54,441 nt of DNA from CAVSJO01 sp963728445 (GTDB lineage: Bacteria; Gemmatimonadota; Gemmatimonadetes; Longimicrobiales; RSA9). The DNA lies in contig CAVSJO010000002.1 in NCBI GenBank assembly GCA_963728445.1, forward strand, positions 1 through 54,441, in the 5' to 3' direction. Shown here one piece after another: positions 42,808 to 51,926 of this stretch. Both the position numbers and the translations under genes were made by a program. The stretch's first letter is position 1; the number at the start of each line of letters is the position of its first letter. The notes under the pieces are model-generated. The model ran no database searches. It worked only from the letters and a program-made list of their open reading frames with translations, and was not told the origin of the DNA.

Positions 42808-44082
42808 ATGCCCGTCGACGCCGACCGACAGTCCCATCCGGACGCCCCGAAGGAGGAGTCGAGCCGTCCGCTGAGCCGCAGGCAGGCGATCGCCGGCGCG
42901 GCGGGTGCGCTGGGCGCTGCGCTTCTGCCGTCCCTGGCGGGCGGAGCCGCACCCGGCGCACCGGACCGGCCCGTCCCCCCGGACGCGACGAAGGTGCAGG
43001 GCCCGCTGCCCAGTGCCGTTGGCCGCCGGTCGCCCTTCGAGAGGCCGGAACGGGAGGCCGGATCGACCTACTCCCGCACTCCGCTCCAGGACCTGGACGG
43101 CATCATCACGCCATCGGATCTGCACTACGAGCGGCATCATGGCGGAGTGGCCATGATCGACCCCGCACGCCATACGCTGCTCATCCACGGCAGGGTCGAG
43201 CGGCCGACGGAGTTCACGCTCGAGGACCTGAAGCGGCTGCCGTCCATCTCGCGGATCCTGTTCCTCGAGTGCTCCGGCAACTTCAGCAGGAACGCGGGGC
43301 CGGACACGCCGCCGCAGGAGGTCTGCGGGCTGACCAGCACGAGCGAATGGACGGGTGTGCCGCTGTCGGTCCTCTTCCGGGAGGTGGGCGCATCGTCGGA
43401 CGCCCGCTGGTTCCTGGCGGAGGGCGGGGACGCCGCCGTCCTTGCCCGCAGCATACCGATGGAAAAGGCGCTCGACGACGCGTTCGTGGCCTACGCGCAG
43501 AACGGGGAGGCGCTGCGGCCGGAGAACGGCTACCCGATGCGTCTGCTGTGTCCCGGCTGGGAGGGCAACACGAACGTGAAGTGGTTGAGGCGGCTCGAGC
43601 TCGCCGGGGCCCCGTTCATGACCCGGGAAGAGACGAGCAAGTACACCGAGGCGCTGAAGGGCGGTCGGGCCCGGCAGTTCAGCTTCGTGATGGACGCGCG
43701 GTCCATCATAACGAGGCCGTGCTATCCGGCGAAGCTCGCCCCCGGCTGGCAGGAGATCCGCGGCATCGCGTGGAGCGGCCGCGGTCGGATCGCGCGGGCG
43801 GAGCTGAGCTTTGACGAAGGCGCGTCGTGGCAGGCAGCGGATCTGCAGGAGCCGGTGCTGCCGAAGGCGCACACGCGCTTCCGCTTCATGTGGAACTGGG
43901 ACGGTCGTCCTACAACGATCCTGAGCCGCGCAACGGACGAGACCGGCTACGTACAGCCGACGCAGCGAGAGTTGATCGATGCACGCGGTCCCGGGTCCGG
44001 GCCCTACCACTTGAATCCGATCACCGGCTGGCGCGTGGCGGCGGACGGGAGCGTGTCGTTCCGAACGGAGGCGTGGACGTGA
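42808..44082 (+). CDS. soxC: SoxC-like molybdopterin sulfite dehydrogenase subunit
   Basis: A 424-residue sulfite-oxidase-family protein, the normal SoxC length. A twin-arginine signal with SRRQAIAGAAGALGAALLP directs the folded Moco enzyme to the periplasm. The Moco-ligating cysteine lies in FLECSGNFSRN, and MRLLCPGWEGNTNVKWL and the C-terminal Mo-co dimerisation domain (WSGRGRIARAELSFDEGASW) follow. GGAG lies 6 bases before the ATG. The stop overlaps the cytochrome gene (GTGA). It should oxidise sulfite, or sulfur bound to a carrier, and pass electrons to the cytochrome. No soxXYZAB genes are in the window. Confidence 0.9.
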   Translation: MPVDADRQSHPDAPKEESSRPLSRRQAIAGAAGALGAALLPSLAGGAAPGAPDRPVPPDATKVQGPLPSAVGRRSPFERPEREAGSTYSRTPLQDLDGIITPSDLHYERHHGGVAMIDPARHTLLIHGRVERPTEFTLEDLKRLPSISRILFLECSGNFSRNAGPDTPPQEVCGLTSTSEWTGVPLSVLFREVGASSDARWFLAEGGDAAVLARSIPMEKALDDAFVAYAQNGEALRPENGYPMRLLCPGWEGNTNVKWLRRLELAGAPFMTREETSKYTEALKGGRARQFSFVMDARSIITRPCYPAKLAPGWQEIRGIAWSGRGRIARAELSFDEGASWQAADLQEPVLPKAHTRFRFMWNWDGRPTTILSRATDETGYVQPTQRELIDARGPGSGPYHLNPITGWRVAADGSVSFRTEAWT

Positions 44083-44744
44083 GGGCCGGGCTGCCGCGGG
44101 TCATCGCCGCGGCCGCGTGCCTCGCCCTGGCCGGCGCGGGCTGCGGCTTGGGTGGGGACGGTGCCGAGGGGGCCGGTCGCGCGGCGTCGAATCCCGGCGA
44201 GAGCGCCGGGCAAGGGACGGTCCGGGCCTCGTCTGCGCCGCTGCCCGACCGCCTGGGGATCGGCCGCCCGGCGACTGCTTCCGAGATCGCCCGCATCGAC
44301 ATCGACGTCATGCCCGACGGGACGGGCCTGCCGGGGGGCGGAGCGACGGGGCGGGAGGGCGCTGCCGTCTTCGCCGGCAAGTGCGCGGCCTGTCACGGTC
44401 CGTCCGGTGAGGGCACGGATCTCGCCGGCGCGCTCGTCGGCCGCGAGCCCGGCGACGCCTTCGATTTCGCATCCAGCATCGCGGCGGAGCGGAGGAAGAC
44501 CGTCGGCAACTACTGGCCGTACGCGACGACGCTCTTCGACTACGTTCGACGCGCCATGCCCTTCGATCAGCCCGGATCGCTGAGCGACGAGGAGGTCTAC
44601 GGCGCGGTGGCCTGGGTGCTCTGGAAGAACGACATCATCGCCGGGGGCGACGTCGTCGATTCGACGTCCCTCCCGTCCATCGAGATGCCGGCCCGGGGCC
44701 ACTTCGTCCCCGATGACCGCGAGACCAGCACCCGCGTCCGCTGA
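44079..44744 (+). CDS. soxD: SoxD-like cytochrome c subunit
   Basis: A 221-residue exported c-type cytochrome. It starts at a GTG overlapping the soxC stop. The N-terminal signal ends in AGAGC, so it may be a lipoprotein, although the lipobox is imperfect. One heme site CAACH lies in GKCAACHGPSGEGTDLAGALVGREP, and YATTLFDYVRRAMPFDQPGSLSDEEVYGAVAWVLWKN is the SoxD C-terminal signature. Methionines near AMPF and in IEMPARGHF are candidate sixth ligands. It carries electrons from the SoxC-like subunit. Confidence 0.88.
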   Translation: MRAGLPRVIAAAACLALAGAGCGLGGDGAEGAGRAASNPGESAGQGTVRASSAPLPDRLGIGRPATASEIARIDIDVMPDGTGLPGGGATGREGAAVFAGKCAACHGPSGEGTDLAGALVGREPGDAFDFASSIAAERRKTVGNYWPYATTLFDYVRRAMPFDQPGSLSDEEVYGAVAWVLWKNDIIAGGDVVDSTSLPSIEMPARGHFVPDDRETSTRVR

Positions 44745-44766
44745 GCCCTGAGCCACCAGGGCTCAG
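44741..44766. terminator. Bidirectional terminator hairpin between soxD and the VPS10/BNR gene
   Basis: CTGAGCCCTG-AGCCAC-CAGGGCTCAG is a perfect 10-bp stem with a 6-base loop. It contains the soxD stop codon and ends 5 bases before the stop of the convergent gene. A short shared terminator is the likely role. Confidence 0.6.
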
Positions 44767-44770
44767 TCGC

Positions 44771-47700
44771 TCAGCGCAGCCGCGACGTGCTGCTCAGCGA
44801 AATGATCGCCGGCACGTTCCTCTGCTGCAGCTTCTGCTGGAGCGCCGGCACGTCCTGCTGCAGCAGAGTCCGATACTCCTCTGCGGCCTTCTGCAGCCGC
44901 TCCTCCAGGACCCCCTTCACATCCGACTGCTGCTGCGTCGGCGCGAAATCGGCGCCGTTGGCGAAGACGTCGCTCGCCAGGGCGCTGAGTCGCCCGTAGA
45001 GCTTCATGGGGTTCCGGAACGCGTCCTCCCGTGCGCCGGTCAGGTGCACGTCGAAGAGCTGGCCCTCGACGCCGACGATCTTCTGCTCGAGGGCCTTCGC
45101 GGCGTCCACGAGGTCCGTGGCGGAGGAGTCGCCGGCGAGCATCCCCTGCACGTCGCCCAGCTGCTTCCGCGTCCATTCGAGACGATTGATCATCTCGGCC
45201 GTGTGGGAAATGTCGTTCCGCAGAGCGAGCCCCGCCTGCACCTGCTGGCGGATGTCCGCGAGGGTTCCCGTGGAATGGGGATCCTTGACGACCGTCAGAG
45301 GCTGCGTCTCGACGCGATCCCCTGCGGTCAGGCGCACCGTGTACGTCCCGGGCGGCGCCAGCGGCCCGATCTGTCCGCCCACGAGGTCGAGGTCCCACGT
45401 CACGACGGGGCGCGAGCCGTCGTCGCGCATGGCGACCCACGGCTTCTGCGGGGGCGTCGTCCGGAGCTTCGGCCGGGTCGACGGCTCGTAGCGCAGATCC
45501 CACCAGGTGCGGTTCAGGCCGGCCTGCTTCGGAGCGTCCAGCGTGCGGATCACGGAGTCGCCCTCCATGATCTCGACCTTGACGGTGCGGGTGGAGTCCC
45601 CGAGCCAGTAGTTGATATCTGCCCCATAGCGCGGGTCCCGGCCGGTCACGTTGCTGTTCGGGGCCGAGGACATCGAGTGGATCGGCTGGAAGCGGTACGC
45701 CTGGCGGGGCTCGAAGAGGTGCGACGCCGACGCGGTGATCTCCGGCGTCAGCGCCCGGATCGGCGTGATGTCGTCCAGGATCCAGAACCCGCGGCCGTAC
45801 GTGCCCACCACCAGGTCGTTGAAGTGCGGCTGGACGGTCAGCCAGTACACCGGCGCCGGCGGCATGTCGTTGCGGATGCGGTGCCAGTGGGCGCCGTCGT
45901 CGAGGGAGAACCAGGCGGCGTTCTCCGTCCCGGCCCAGAGCATGCCCTTCCGGTGCGGGTCCTCACGCACCACGTGGACGAAGGAGAACACGGAGGACGG
46001 GATGTCCCCGTTGACGGCCTTCCACGTCTTTCCGTAGTCCGTGGTCTTGAAGATGTGCGGATCGAAGTCGGCCATCTGGTGCCGATCGAGGGCCACGTAG
46101 GCCGTGCCGGCGTCCCAGCGTGACGGTTCGATGTTGGAGATGGTGCCGTAAGGTCCGACGCCCTTCAGGTTGGCCGTGACGTTGGTCCAGTTCGCCCCGC
46201 CGTCCTGGCTCACGCTGATCTGACCGTCGTTCGTGCCCGCCCACAGCACGCCCTCACGGGCCGGCGACTCCGCCAGGGCGTAGAGGACCGAGCCGTCGAA
46301 CGTCTGCAGGTTGTCCGTCGTCATGCCGCCGGAGCTCTGCTGCTTCGACTTGTCGTTCAGCGTCAGGTCGGGGGAGATCACCTTCCAGGACGACCCCCCG
46401 TCCGTGGTGACGTGTACGCGCTGGCTGCCGACGTACACCTTGCCGGCGTGGAAGGGCGAGATGGCGATGGGGAAGGTCCAGTGCCAGCGCTCCTTCAGAT
46501 CCGCCGGCGGCCAGCCGTAGCCGGCCTCCGGCCACACGCGCACGTTCCGCTTCTGCTCGGTGCGGGGATCGTAGACCTCGAGGCCGCCGTCGTAGCAGCC
46601 GGACCAGACTTCGTTGTCGCCCGCGGTGTCCGGGATCGCGAACCCGCTCTCGCAGCCTCCGACCGAGTGCCACATGCCCTCGGGTATGAAGCCCTGCCGG
46701 CCGTTGCTCGGACCCATGTACGACTCGCCGTCCTGGCGGTTGCCGTACACGTTGTACGGGACCTGGTTGTCCGTGTGCACGTGGTACATCTGGGCGATGG
46801 GCAGCACGACCCTCTGGAAGCTGTCGCCCCGGTTCAGCGTGATGGTCGCGCCCCCGTCGCTCGCCACCATGTAGCGATCGGCGTTCGTGGGGTCGATCCA
46901 GATGTCGTGGTTGTCGCCCCCCGCCGAGAAGCCGCTCTCCATCGTCTCGCCGCCGTCCCGGGAGATCCCGAACTTCACCGACACGAAGTAGAGCCGGTCC
47001 GGATCGCCGGGGTCGACGTTGAACCGCGTGTAGTACGAGGCGCGCTCGGCCATGTCGTGGTTGCGGCTGACGAGGCGCCAGCTTCCGCCGCCGTCGTCCG
47101 AGCGGTACAGCTCCGGGTCGTGCCGTTCCAGCAGGGCGTAGACGCGCTGGGAGTTCGACGGCGCGACGCGCACCGCCACCTTGCCGATCGAGTCACCCGC
47201 GGCCGGGAGCCCGTGGCCCGACAGCTTCTTCCACGTGTCCCCGCCGTCATGCGACACGTAGACGCCGCCGCCGGTGCCGCCACTGGCCAGCTTCCACGGA
47301 TCGACCTGCAGGGACCACATGCCGGCGAAGATGGTGCTCGGGTCGTTCGGGTCGACGTCCAGGTCCGCGCAGCCCGTGCCCTCGTCGACGAACAGCACGC
47401 GCTGCCACGTCTCCCCGCCGTCCTTCGTCCGGTAGACGCCTCGCTCCTGCTGGGGCCCGTAGGCGTGCCCGAGCGCACACGCGAAGACGACGTTCGGGTG
47501 CTGCGGATCGACGTCGATCCGGCCGATGCGGCCGGTCTTCTCGAGGCCCATCCTCTGCCAGGTGCGGCCGGCGTCCGTGCTTCGGTAGATCCCGTTCCCT
47601 ACAGAGAGGGCCGGCCGGATGATGAACGTCTCGCCCGTGCCCGCCCACACCGTCGACGGGTGCTGCGGGTCGATGGCGAGGGCGCTGACCGAGGAGACGT

Positions 47701-47971
47701 CCTGATCGTCGAAGACTGGCCGCCAGTTCGCGCCCCCGTCCTCCGTCTTGAACAGCCCGCCGGACGCCGCACCCACGTACGCGACGAGGGGGTTGCCCGG
47801 CTCGCCGACCACCGCGATGGCGCGGTTGCCCTCCGGCCCGATGAAGCGGTAGTGGAGCCGGCCGTACGCTGCCGTGTCGAGGGACTGGGCGGCAGCGGGC
47901 GCCGCGGACGCGAGACTCGCGAGCACGAGGAGTGACCCCGCGAGTCGGGGGAAGCGGATCGTTCGGTGCAT
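44771..47971 (-). CDS. Secreted VPS10/sortilin-type BNR-repeat protein
   Basis: A 1066-residue exported protein. A signal peptide ends at AAPAAAQ. Many BNR/Asp-box repeats follow (KTEDGGANW, RSTDAGRTW, RTKDGGETW, VSHDGGDTW, RSDDGGGSW, TTDGGSSW, VSQDGGANW, KTTDYGKTW, SLDDGAHW), which predict one or two large beta-propellers across residues about 40-720. A beta-sandwich region follows (about 750-890), with a helical, glutamine-rich C-terminus. Similar proteins are called VPS10-domain or glycosyl-hydrolase-like and have no proven activity. They are frequent in Gemmatimonadota. I see no acidic catalytic pair that would make it a glycosidase. Confidence 0.87.
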   Translation of the reverse strand: MHRTIRFPRLAGSLLVLASLASAAPAAAQSLDTAAYGRLHYRFIGPEGNRAIAVVGEPGNPLVAYVGAASGGLFKTEDGGANWRPVFDDQDVSSVSALAIDPQHPSTVWAGTGETFIIRPALSVGNGIYRSTDAGRTWQRMGLEKTGRIGRIDVDPQHPNVVFACALGHAYGPQQERGVYRTKDGGETWQRVLFVDEGTGCADLDVDPNDPSTIFAGMWSLQVDPWKLASGGTGGGVYVSHDGGDTWKKLSGHGLPAAGDSIGKVAVRVAPSNSQRVYALLERHDPELYRSDDGGGSWRLVSRNHDMAERASYYTRFNVDPGDPDRLYFVSVKFGISRDGGETMESGFSAGGDNHDIWIDPTNADRYMVASDGGATITLNRGDSFQRVVLPIAQMYHVHTDNQVPYNVYGNRQDGESYMGPSNGRQGFIPEGMWHSVGGCESGFAIPDTAGDNEVWSGCYDGGLEVYDPRTEQKRNVRVWPEAGYGWPPADLKERWHWTFPIAISPFHAGKVYVGSQRVHVTTDGGSSWKVISPDLTLNDKSKQQSSGGMTTDNLQTFDGSVLYALAESPAREGVLWAGTNDGQISVSQDGGANWTNVTANLKGVGPYGTISNIEPSRWDAGTAYVALDRHQMADFDPHIFKTTDYGKTWKAVNGDIPSSVFSFVHVVREDPHRKGMLWAGTENAAWFSLDDGAHWHRIRNDMPPAPVYWLTVQPHFNDLVVGTYGRGFWILDDITPIRALTPEITASASHLFEPRQAYRFQPIHSMSSAPNSNVTGRDPRYGADINYWLGDSTRTVKVEIMEGDSVIRTLDAPKQAGLNRTWWDLRYEPSTRPKLRTTPPQKPWVAMRDDGSRPVVTWDLDLVGGQIGPLAPPGTYTVRLTAGDRVETQPLTVVKDPHSTGTLADIRQQVQAGLALRNDISHTAEMINRLEWTRKQLGDVQGMLAGDSSATDLVDAAKALEQKIVGVEGQLFDVHLTGAREDAFRNPMKLYGRLSALASDVFANGADFAPTQQQSDVKGVLEERLQKAAEEYRTLLQQDVPALQQKLQQRNVPAIISLSSTSRLR

Positions 47972-48084
47972 GACGTTGCCTCGGATGGATTGCCGGGAAG
48001 GGCCCGGGGCAAGATGGCGGCGAGATCGCCGCTACGCCAGCAGCAGTTCGGCCGGATGGGCTGGCGCGCCCAACCCCGCCCGGG

Positions 48085-48990
48085 TCAGAAGGCGGGGAGG
48101 GGCTCGGTTCGGGCCTCGCTCTCCGGCGCGTCTTCGCGCGAGTCGGCCGGCAGCAGCAGGACGGGTCGGCGGCTCCCACGGAGCACCTTGTCGGCCACGC
48201 TCCCCAGGACGAGACGACCGAGCCCGCCGCGGCGATGGGTCGCCATGGCGACGAGGTCGCAGTCGTCGCTTTCTGCCCTGCGCAGGATCGCCCGCGCCGC
48301 CGAGGGCGCCACAACGACCTCCCGGGTGGATGCCCGGGGAAACCGCTCCTCGACGGAGCGGAGGTAGTCCCCCAGGCGGGTCCGCTCCTCCTCGACGTTG
48401 TACAGCGCGGGGCCGATGAACTTGGAGGCGGCGTCTTCCGTCGGTACGGCGGCGAGCAGCGTCAGCCTCGAGTCCAGCGCATCGAAGAGGGGGGCCAGCG
48501 CGTCGAGCACCTTCTCCGCGAACCCGGATCCGTCCAGTGGCACGAGGACCCGCTCGAAGCGGGGAAGGGGCGGCGCCGCCGTCAGCGTGTCCGGCGGACG
48601 CACCAGCAGGACGGGCGCATCGACGCGGCGGACGAGCTCATCGGCCACGCTGCCGAGCCACGCCCGGCTCGGTCCGCTGCGGCCGTGGGTCGCCATGACC
48701 ACCAGATCGTCGCCGGCCCGGACGTACGCCTCGAGGGTGGCCGCCACCACTCCCCGTAGCACGCGCGCCGTCGTCGGCACCCCCGTCTCCGTCTCCAGCC
48801 GCGCGGCGAGGGCGTCCAGCCGCTCGTCCGCGTCGGATGGTTCCGCGCTCCCGTGGGCGCGATGGGTGCCCGAGTCCACGTGCACCAGCTCGAGGGCCGC
48901 CCCTGTCGCACGGGCCACCTCGAGCGCGAACGGCAGGGCGTACTCCGCGAACGCCGAGCCGTCGAGGGGAACCACGATCCGCCGGATCAT
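48085..48990 (-). CDS. Tandem universal stress protein (two UspA domains)
   Basis: A 301-residue cytoplasmic protein with two UspA domains (about 1-132 and 145-283). Each starts with a strand leading to PLDGSxFAE and ends in the ATP-binding G-2x-G-9x-GS pattern: MATHGRSGPSRAWLGSVADELV and MATHRRGGLGRLVLGSVADKVL. The second has an Arg in place of the first loop Gly (HRRGG), which may alter nucleotide binding. Such proteins respond to starvation or envelope and oxidative stress. It lies upstream of the VPS10/BNR gene and downstream of kup on the same strand, with gaps of 113 and 168 bases. Confidence 0.9.
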   Translation of the reverse strand: MIRRIVVPLDGSAFAEYALPFALEVARATGAALELVHVDSGTHRAHGSAEPSDADERLDALAARLETETGVPTTARVLRGVVAATLEAYVRAGDDLVVMATHGRSGPSRAWLGSVADELVRRVDAPVLLVRPPDTLTAAPPLPRFERVLVPLDGSGFAEKVLDALAPLFDALDSRLTLLAAVPTEDAASKFIGPALYNVEEERTRLGDYLRSVEERFPRASTREVVVAPSAARAILRRAESDDCDLVAMATHRRGGLGRLVLGSVADKVLRGSRRPVLLLPADSREDAPESEARTEPLPAF

Positions 48991-49158
48991 CTCTCGCCTC
49001 CAGTGCGTGTCGGCTGAACGATGCCGGAGGCGGGCGCGAAAGAGAGTAGGGGATCGTCCGCGGGGAGGGTGGGGAAAGCCTCGCGAGGAACGGGCGACGC
49101 TGCCGGGTCCGACGCGGTCGGCTGCCGGTCCGACGCCGTGGCGCTGCCGCCGGCGCGG

Positions 49159-51099
49159 CTAGAGCTCCACCTGGACACCCAGCTCCACCACCCGGTTGGT
49201 CGGAAGGCGGAAGAAGGCGGTCGCTGGCTGCGCGTTCCGCGACAGGAACGCGAACAGGCGCTCACGCCAGAGGGACATCCCCCTCCTTCTGGTGGCAAGG
49301 ATGCGCTCGCGGCCCAGGAAGAAGGACGTCCGCAGGGGGGCGTACTCGATCCCCTGCTTCCTCGCCCGCGTCAGCTCCCTCGGCACGTCCGGGTCCTCCA
49401 TGAACCCGTAGTGCATCACGATTCTCCGAAATCCGTCGCCCAGGTCCGTGACCTCGACGCGCTCCGACGGACGCGTGTGCGGGTACTCCTCCGTGACCAC
49501 CGTGAGCAGCAGCACCTGCTCGTGCAGCACCTTCGTGTGCTGGAGGTGGTGCAGCAGAGCCGGCGGGGTGACGTCCGGGTTGCCGGTCATGAAGACCGCC
49601 GTTCCGGGAACGCGCACTGGCGAGTCCGCGAGCACGTTCTGCTTGAAGAAGTCCAGTGGCACGGCCGCCGCGGACAGGCGCTGCAGGAGGATCTCCCGAC
49701 CGCGCTTCCACGTGGTGAGGACCGTGAACACGATGGCCGCGACGAGAAGCGGGAACCAGCCGCCGTCCACGACCTTCAGGATGTTGCCGCCGAAGAAGGA
49801 GAGATCGAACGCCAGGAAGAAGGCGCACAGGCTTCCGGCCTTGAGCGTTGACCAGCCCCAGCGCTGGCGCGCGACCACGAAGAAGATCAGCGTCGTGATG
49901 ACCATGGTCGTGGTCACGGCCACGCCGTAGGCGGCGGCCAGGTTTGTCGAGGATCCGAAGCCGATGACCAGCCCGATGGTCGCGATCATCAGCACCCAGT
50001 TCACGGTCGGGATGTAGATCTGACCGATCTCCTCGGCGGACGTGTGCTCGATCTTCAGCCGCGGGCTGTAGCCCATCTGGATCGCCTGCATCGTGAGCGA
50101 GAACGCGCCGGAGATCACCGCCTGCGAAGCGATGATCGTCGCCGCCGTCGCCATGATGACGAGCGGGTACAGCGCCCACCCCGGCGCCATGCGGTAGAAC
50201 GGATTGTGGGCGGCCTCGGGGTGCATGAGCAGGAGCGCGCCCTGGCCGAAGTAGTTCAGCAGCAGCGCCGGCAGCACGATGAAGAACCAGCCGATGCGGA
50301 TCGGACGTCGTCCGAAGTGGCCCATGTCCGCGTACAGCGCCTCCCCGCCGGTCACGACGAGGAAGACAGCGGCGAGGACGAGGAAGCCGTGGCCGCCGTT
50401 CTGGATGAAGAATCGGACCGCGTACCACGGGATCACGGCCCGGATCACGGCCGGCTGCTTCAGGATGGAGGCGATGCCGAGGAGCGCCAGAACGACGAAC
50501 CAGACCATCGTGATCGGTCCGAAGATCATGCCGACGCCGGCAGTCCCGCGCTTCTGGAAGAAGAACAGCCCGATCAGGATGCCGATGGTGATCGGGATGA
50601 TGTACGGATCGAAGATCGTCGTGGCGACGCCCAGCCCCTCGACGGCGCTGAGCACCGAGATCGCAGGCGTGATCATGCCGTCCCCGTAGAGCAGCGCCGC
50701 GCCGAAGAGGCCCATCCCGACCAGGTACCAGGCCCGGGAGCCGGGCTTCGCGCTGCGCGACGGCGCCACGAGCGACATCAGCGCCAGGATGCCGCCCTCC
50801 CCCCGGTTGTCGGCCCGCATGATGAAGACGAGGTACTTGAAGGAGATGACGAGGATCAGGGACCAGAAGATCAGGGACAGGACGCCCAGCACGTTGTCGT
50901 GCCCGATGGGCACCGCGAACTCGCCGTAGAAGCACTCGCGGATGGCGTAGAGCGGGCTCGTGCCGATGTCCCCGTAGACGACGCCCATGGCCGTGAGCGT
51001 CAGCATGAAGAGGTAGCGCCCGGTCGGCTCCTCTCCGTCGTGGCCGCCGCCGGACTCGTCCGCCTCCGGACTCCTTGCTTCGCCTGCCGCTGTCGTCAT
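49159..51099 (-). CDS. kup: Low-affinity potassium transporter Kup
   Basis: A 646-residue KUP/HAK/KT transporter. The first helix has AMGVVYGDIGTSPLYAIRECF, the family signature. KYLVFIMRADNRGEGGILALMSL, LYGDGMITPAISVLSAVEGL and GGEALYADMGHFGRRPIR are further hallmarks. About 12 helices lead to a cytoplasmic C-terminal domain from about residue 460. It takes up K+ with protons. The N-terminal 28 residues are acidic and variable. The 209-base gap to the divergent unknown gene should hold its promoter; no ydaO-type riboswitch is recognisable there. Confidence 0.95.
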   Translation of the reverse strand: MTTAAGEARSPEADESGGGHDGEEPTGRYLFMLTLTAMGVVYGDIGTSPLYAIRECFYGEFAVPIGHDNVLGVLSLIFWSLILVISFKYLVFIMRADNRGEGGILALMSLVAPSRSAKPGSRAWYLVGMGLFGAALLYGDGMITPAISVLSAVEGLGVATTIFDPYIIPITIGILIGLFFFQKRGTAGVGMIFGPITMVWFVVLALLGIASILKQPAVIRAVIPWYAVRFFIQNGGHGFLVLAAVFLVVTGGEALYADMGHFGRRPIRIGWFFIVLPALLLNYFGQGALLLMHPEAAHNPFYRMAPGWALYPLVIMATAATIIASQAVISGAFSLTMQAIQMGYSPRLKIEHTSAEEIGQIYIPTVNWVLMIATIGLVIGFGSSTNLAAAYGVAVTTTMVITTLIFFVVARQRWGWSTLKAGSLCAFFLAFDLSFFGGNILKVVDGGWFPLLVAAIVFTVLTTWKRGREILLQRLSAAAVPLDFFKQNVLADSPVRVPGTAVFMTGNPDVTPPALLHHLQHTKVLHEQVLLLTVVTEEYPHTRPSERVEVTDLGDGFRRIVMHYGFMEDPDVPRELTRARKQGIEYAPLRTSFFLGRERILATRRRGMSLWRERLFAFLSRNAQPATAFFRLPTNRVVELGVQVEL

Positions 51100-51308
51100 G
51101 CCCCCGCACCACTCCCGGATCTGTGCCCTCGGATCAACGGCGCACCGGCCGCTGCTCCCGTCGGAATCGACGGCCCAACTTAACCGCGGCCGTTCGGTCG
51201 CGCAGGGGTGGCAGCACGTTCCGGTCCGGTCGCCACGAAACCGGACCCGCCTACCGCGCCGTAGGGATCGCCGGAACGAGAGGCTGTCGTGAATGGGAGG
51301 GACGCGCG

Positions 51309-51917
51309 ATGACGAACAGGGTGAAGAGAGAGCTGAAGCAGATGAAGGAGCGGGGAGCGGGCGTGCTGATCCGCGACCTCGTCATCTTCAACGTGAAGAC
51401 GCTGCTCGACGCGGCCAAGGACCTGGTCCTTTTCCACGTCGCCACCGGCGCCGCCATCATCGACCTGCTCCTCACGCGCGGACGCAGACCCCGCTTCTTC
51501 TACGCCGTGCTGAGTGTCGGCGAGCGCCTCGACCTGTGGCTCAACCTCTACGGCGCGAGCGAGGGTGCCGCGGAATCGGACGACGGCCTGTTCGGCACCA
51601 GCCGCGCCGGCTCGGACACCATCCTGGGCCGGATCGAGGAGATCATGCGGGGACGGGAGGAGGAGCCGCCCTCCGGGCGGGGCACCGCGCCTGACGGCGC
51701 GGGGCACGGCGGCGCTGCCGCCGTGCCCCGGCCTGCGGCCGGGGCACCGCCTGCGGCGGGGGTTCCGCGCCAGGGGCGCGGGGCGCGCGAGCCTGCGGCC
51801 GCGCGGGGGGCGCCCTTCGGGCGGGTTCCGCCTTCGGCGGGGTTGGCGGCGACTGCCGCGCAGTTCGGGCTGGAGGGTTCCGGGTCAGCGCCCGGAACGG
51901 ACGCGGCGCCGCGGTAG
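51309..51917 (+). CDS. Protein of unknown function with palindrome-coded low-complexity tail
   Basis: A 202-residue protein that I do not recognise. The start ATG has GGGAGGG 9 bases upstream. The first 115 residues look like a real domain: a basic amphipathic start (NRVKRELKQMKERG), helix LIRDLVIFNVKTLLDAAKDLVLFHVATGAAIIDLLL, then FFYAVLSVGERLDLWLNLYG, and an acidic linker. The remaining 85 residues are Ala/Gly/Pro/Arg-rich and are encoded by GC-rich palindromes (51666-51840), so the tail was probably added or extended by repeat insertion. No membrane helix is certain; the 30-45 region is borderline. Confidence 0.65.
   Translation: MTNRVKRELKQMKERGAGVLIRDLVIFNVKTLLDAAKDLVLFHVATGAAIIDLLLTRGRRPRFFYAVLSVGERLDLWLNLYGASEGAAESDDGLFGTSRAGSDTILGRIEEIMRGREEEPPSGRGTAPDGAGHGGAAAVPRPAAGAPPAAGVPRQGRGAREPAAARGAPFGRVPPSAGLAATAAQFGLEGSGSAPGTDAAPR
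51666..51840 (+). repeat. Left array of nine GC-rich palindromes
   Basis: Nine adjacent perfect or near-perfect hairpins with 3- to 4-base loops lie inside the 3' end of the unknown gene. Examples are CCGCCC-TCC-GGGCGG (51666-51680), a 13-bp stem with loop GCT (51701-51729), a 9-bp stem with loop TGC (51725-51745), and CCGCC-TTC-GGCGG (51828-51840). Loops are mostly TGC or TTC, and GGTTCC linkers join units. Confidence 0.85.
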
Positions 51918-51926
51918 CGGCCGCCC

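Noticed and set aside
42127..44010. 627-codon minus-strand frame opposite the MFS exporter and soxC
   Set aside because: It spans two well-supported plus-strand genes and has Arg/Ala-biased composition without motifs, as expected for antisense frames in GC-rich DNA.
46412..47935. 507-codon plus-strand frame opposite the VPS10/BNR gene
   Set aside because: It is the antisense of Asp-box repeats, with Val/Arg/Asp-rich sequence and no domain.
44771..47971. Sialidase or other BNR glycosidase
   Set aside because: Asp-boxes alone do not show catalysis, and no sialidase FRIP or Arg triad was seen.
51100..51308. c-di-AMP (ydaO) riboswitch before kup
   Set aside because: No recognisable conserved core in the 209-base gap; sequence inspection alone cannot exclude it, but nothing supports it.
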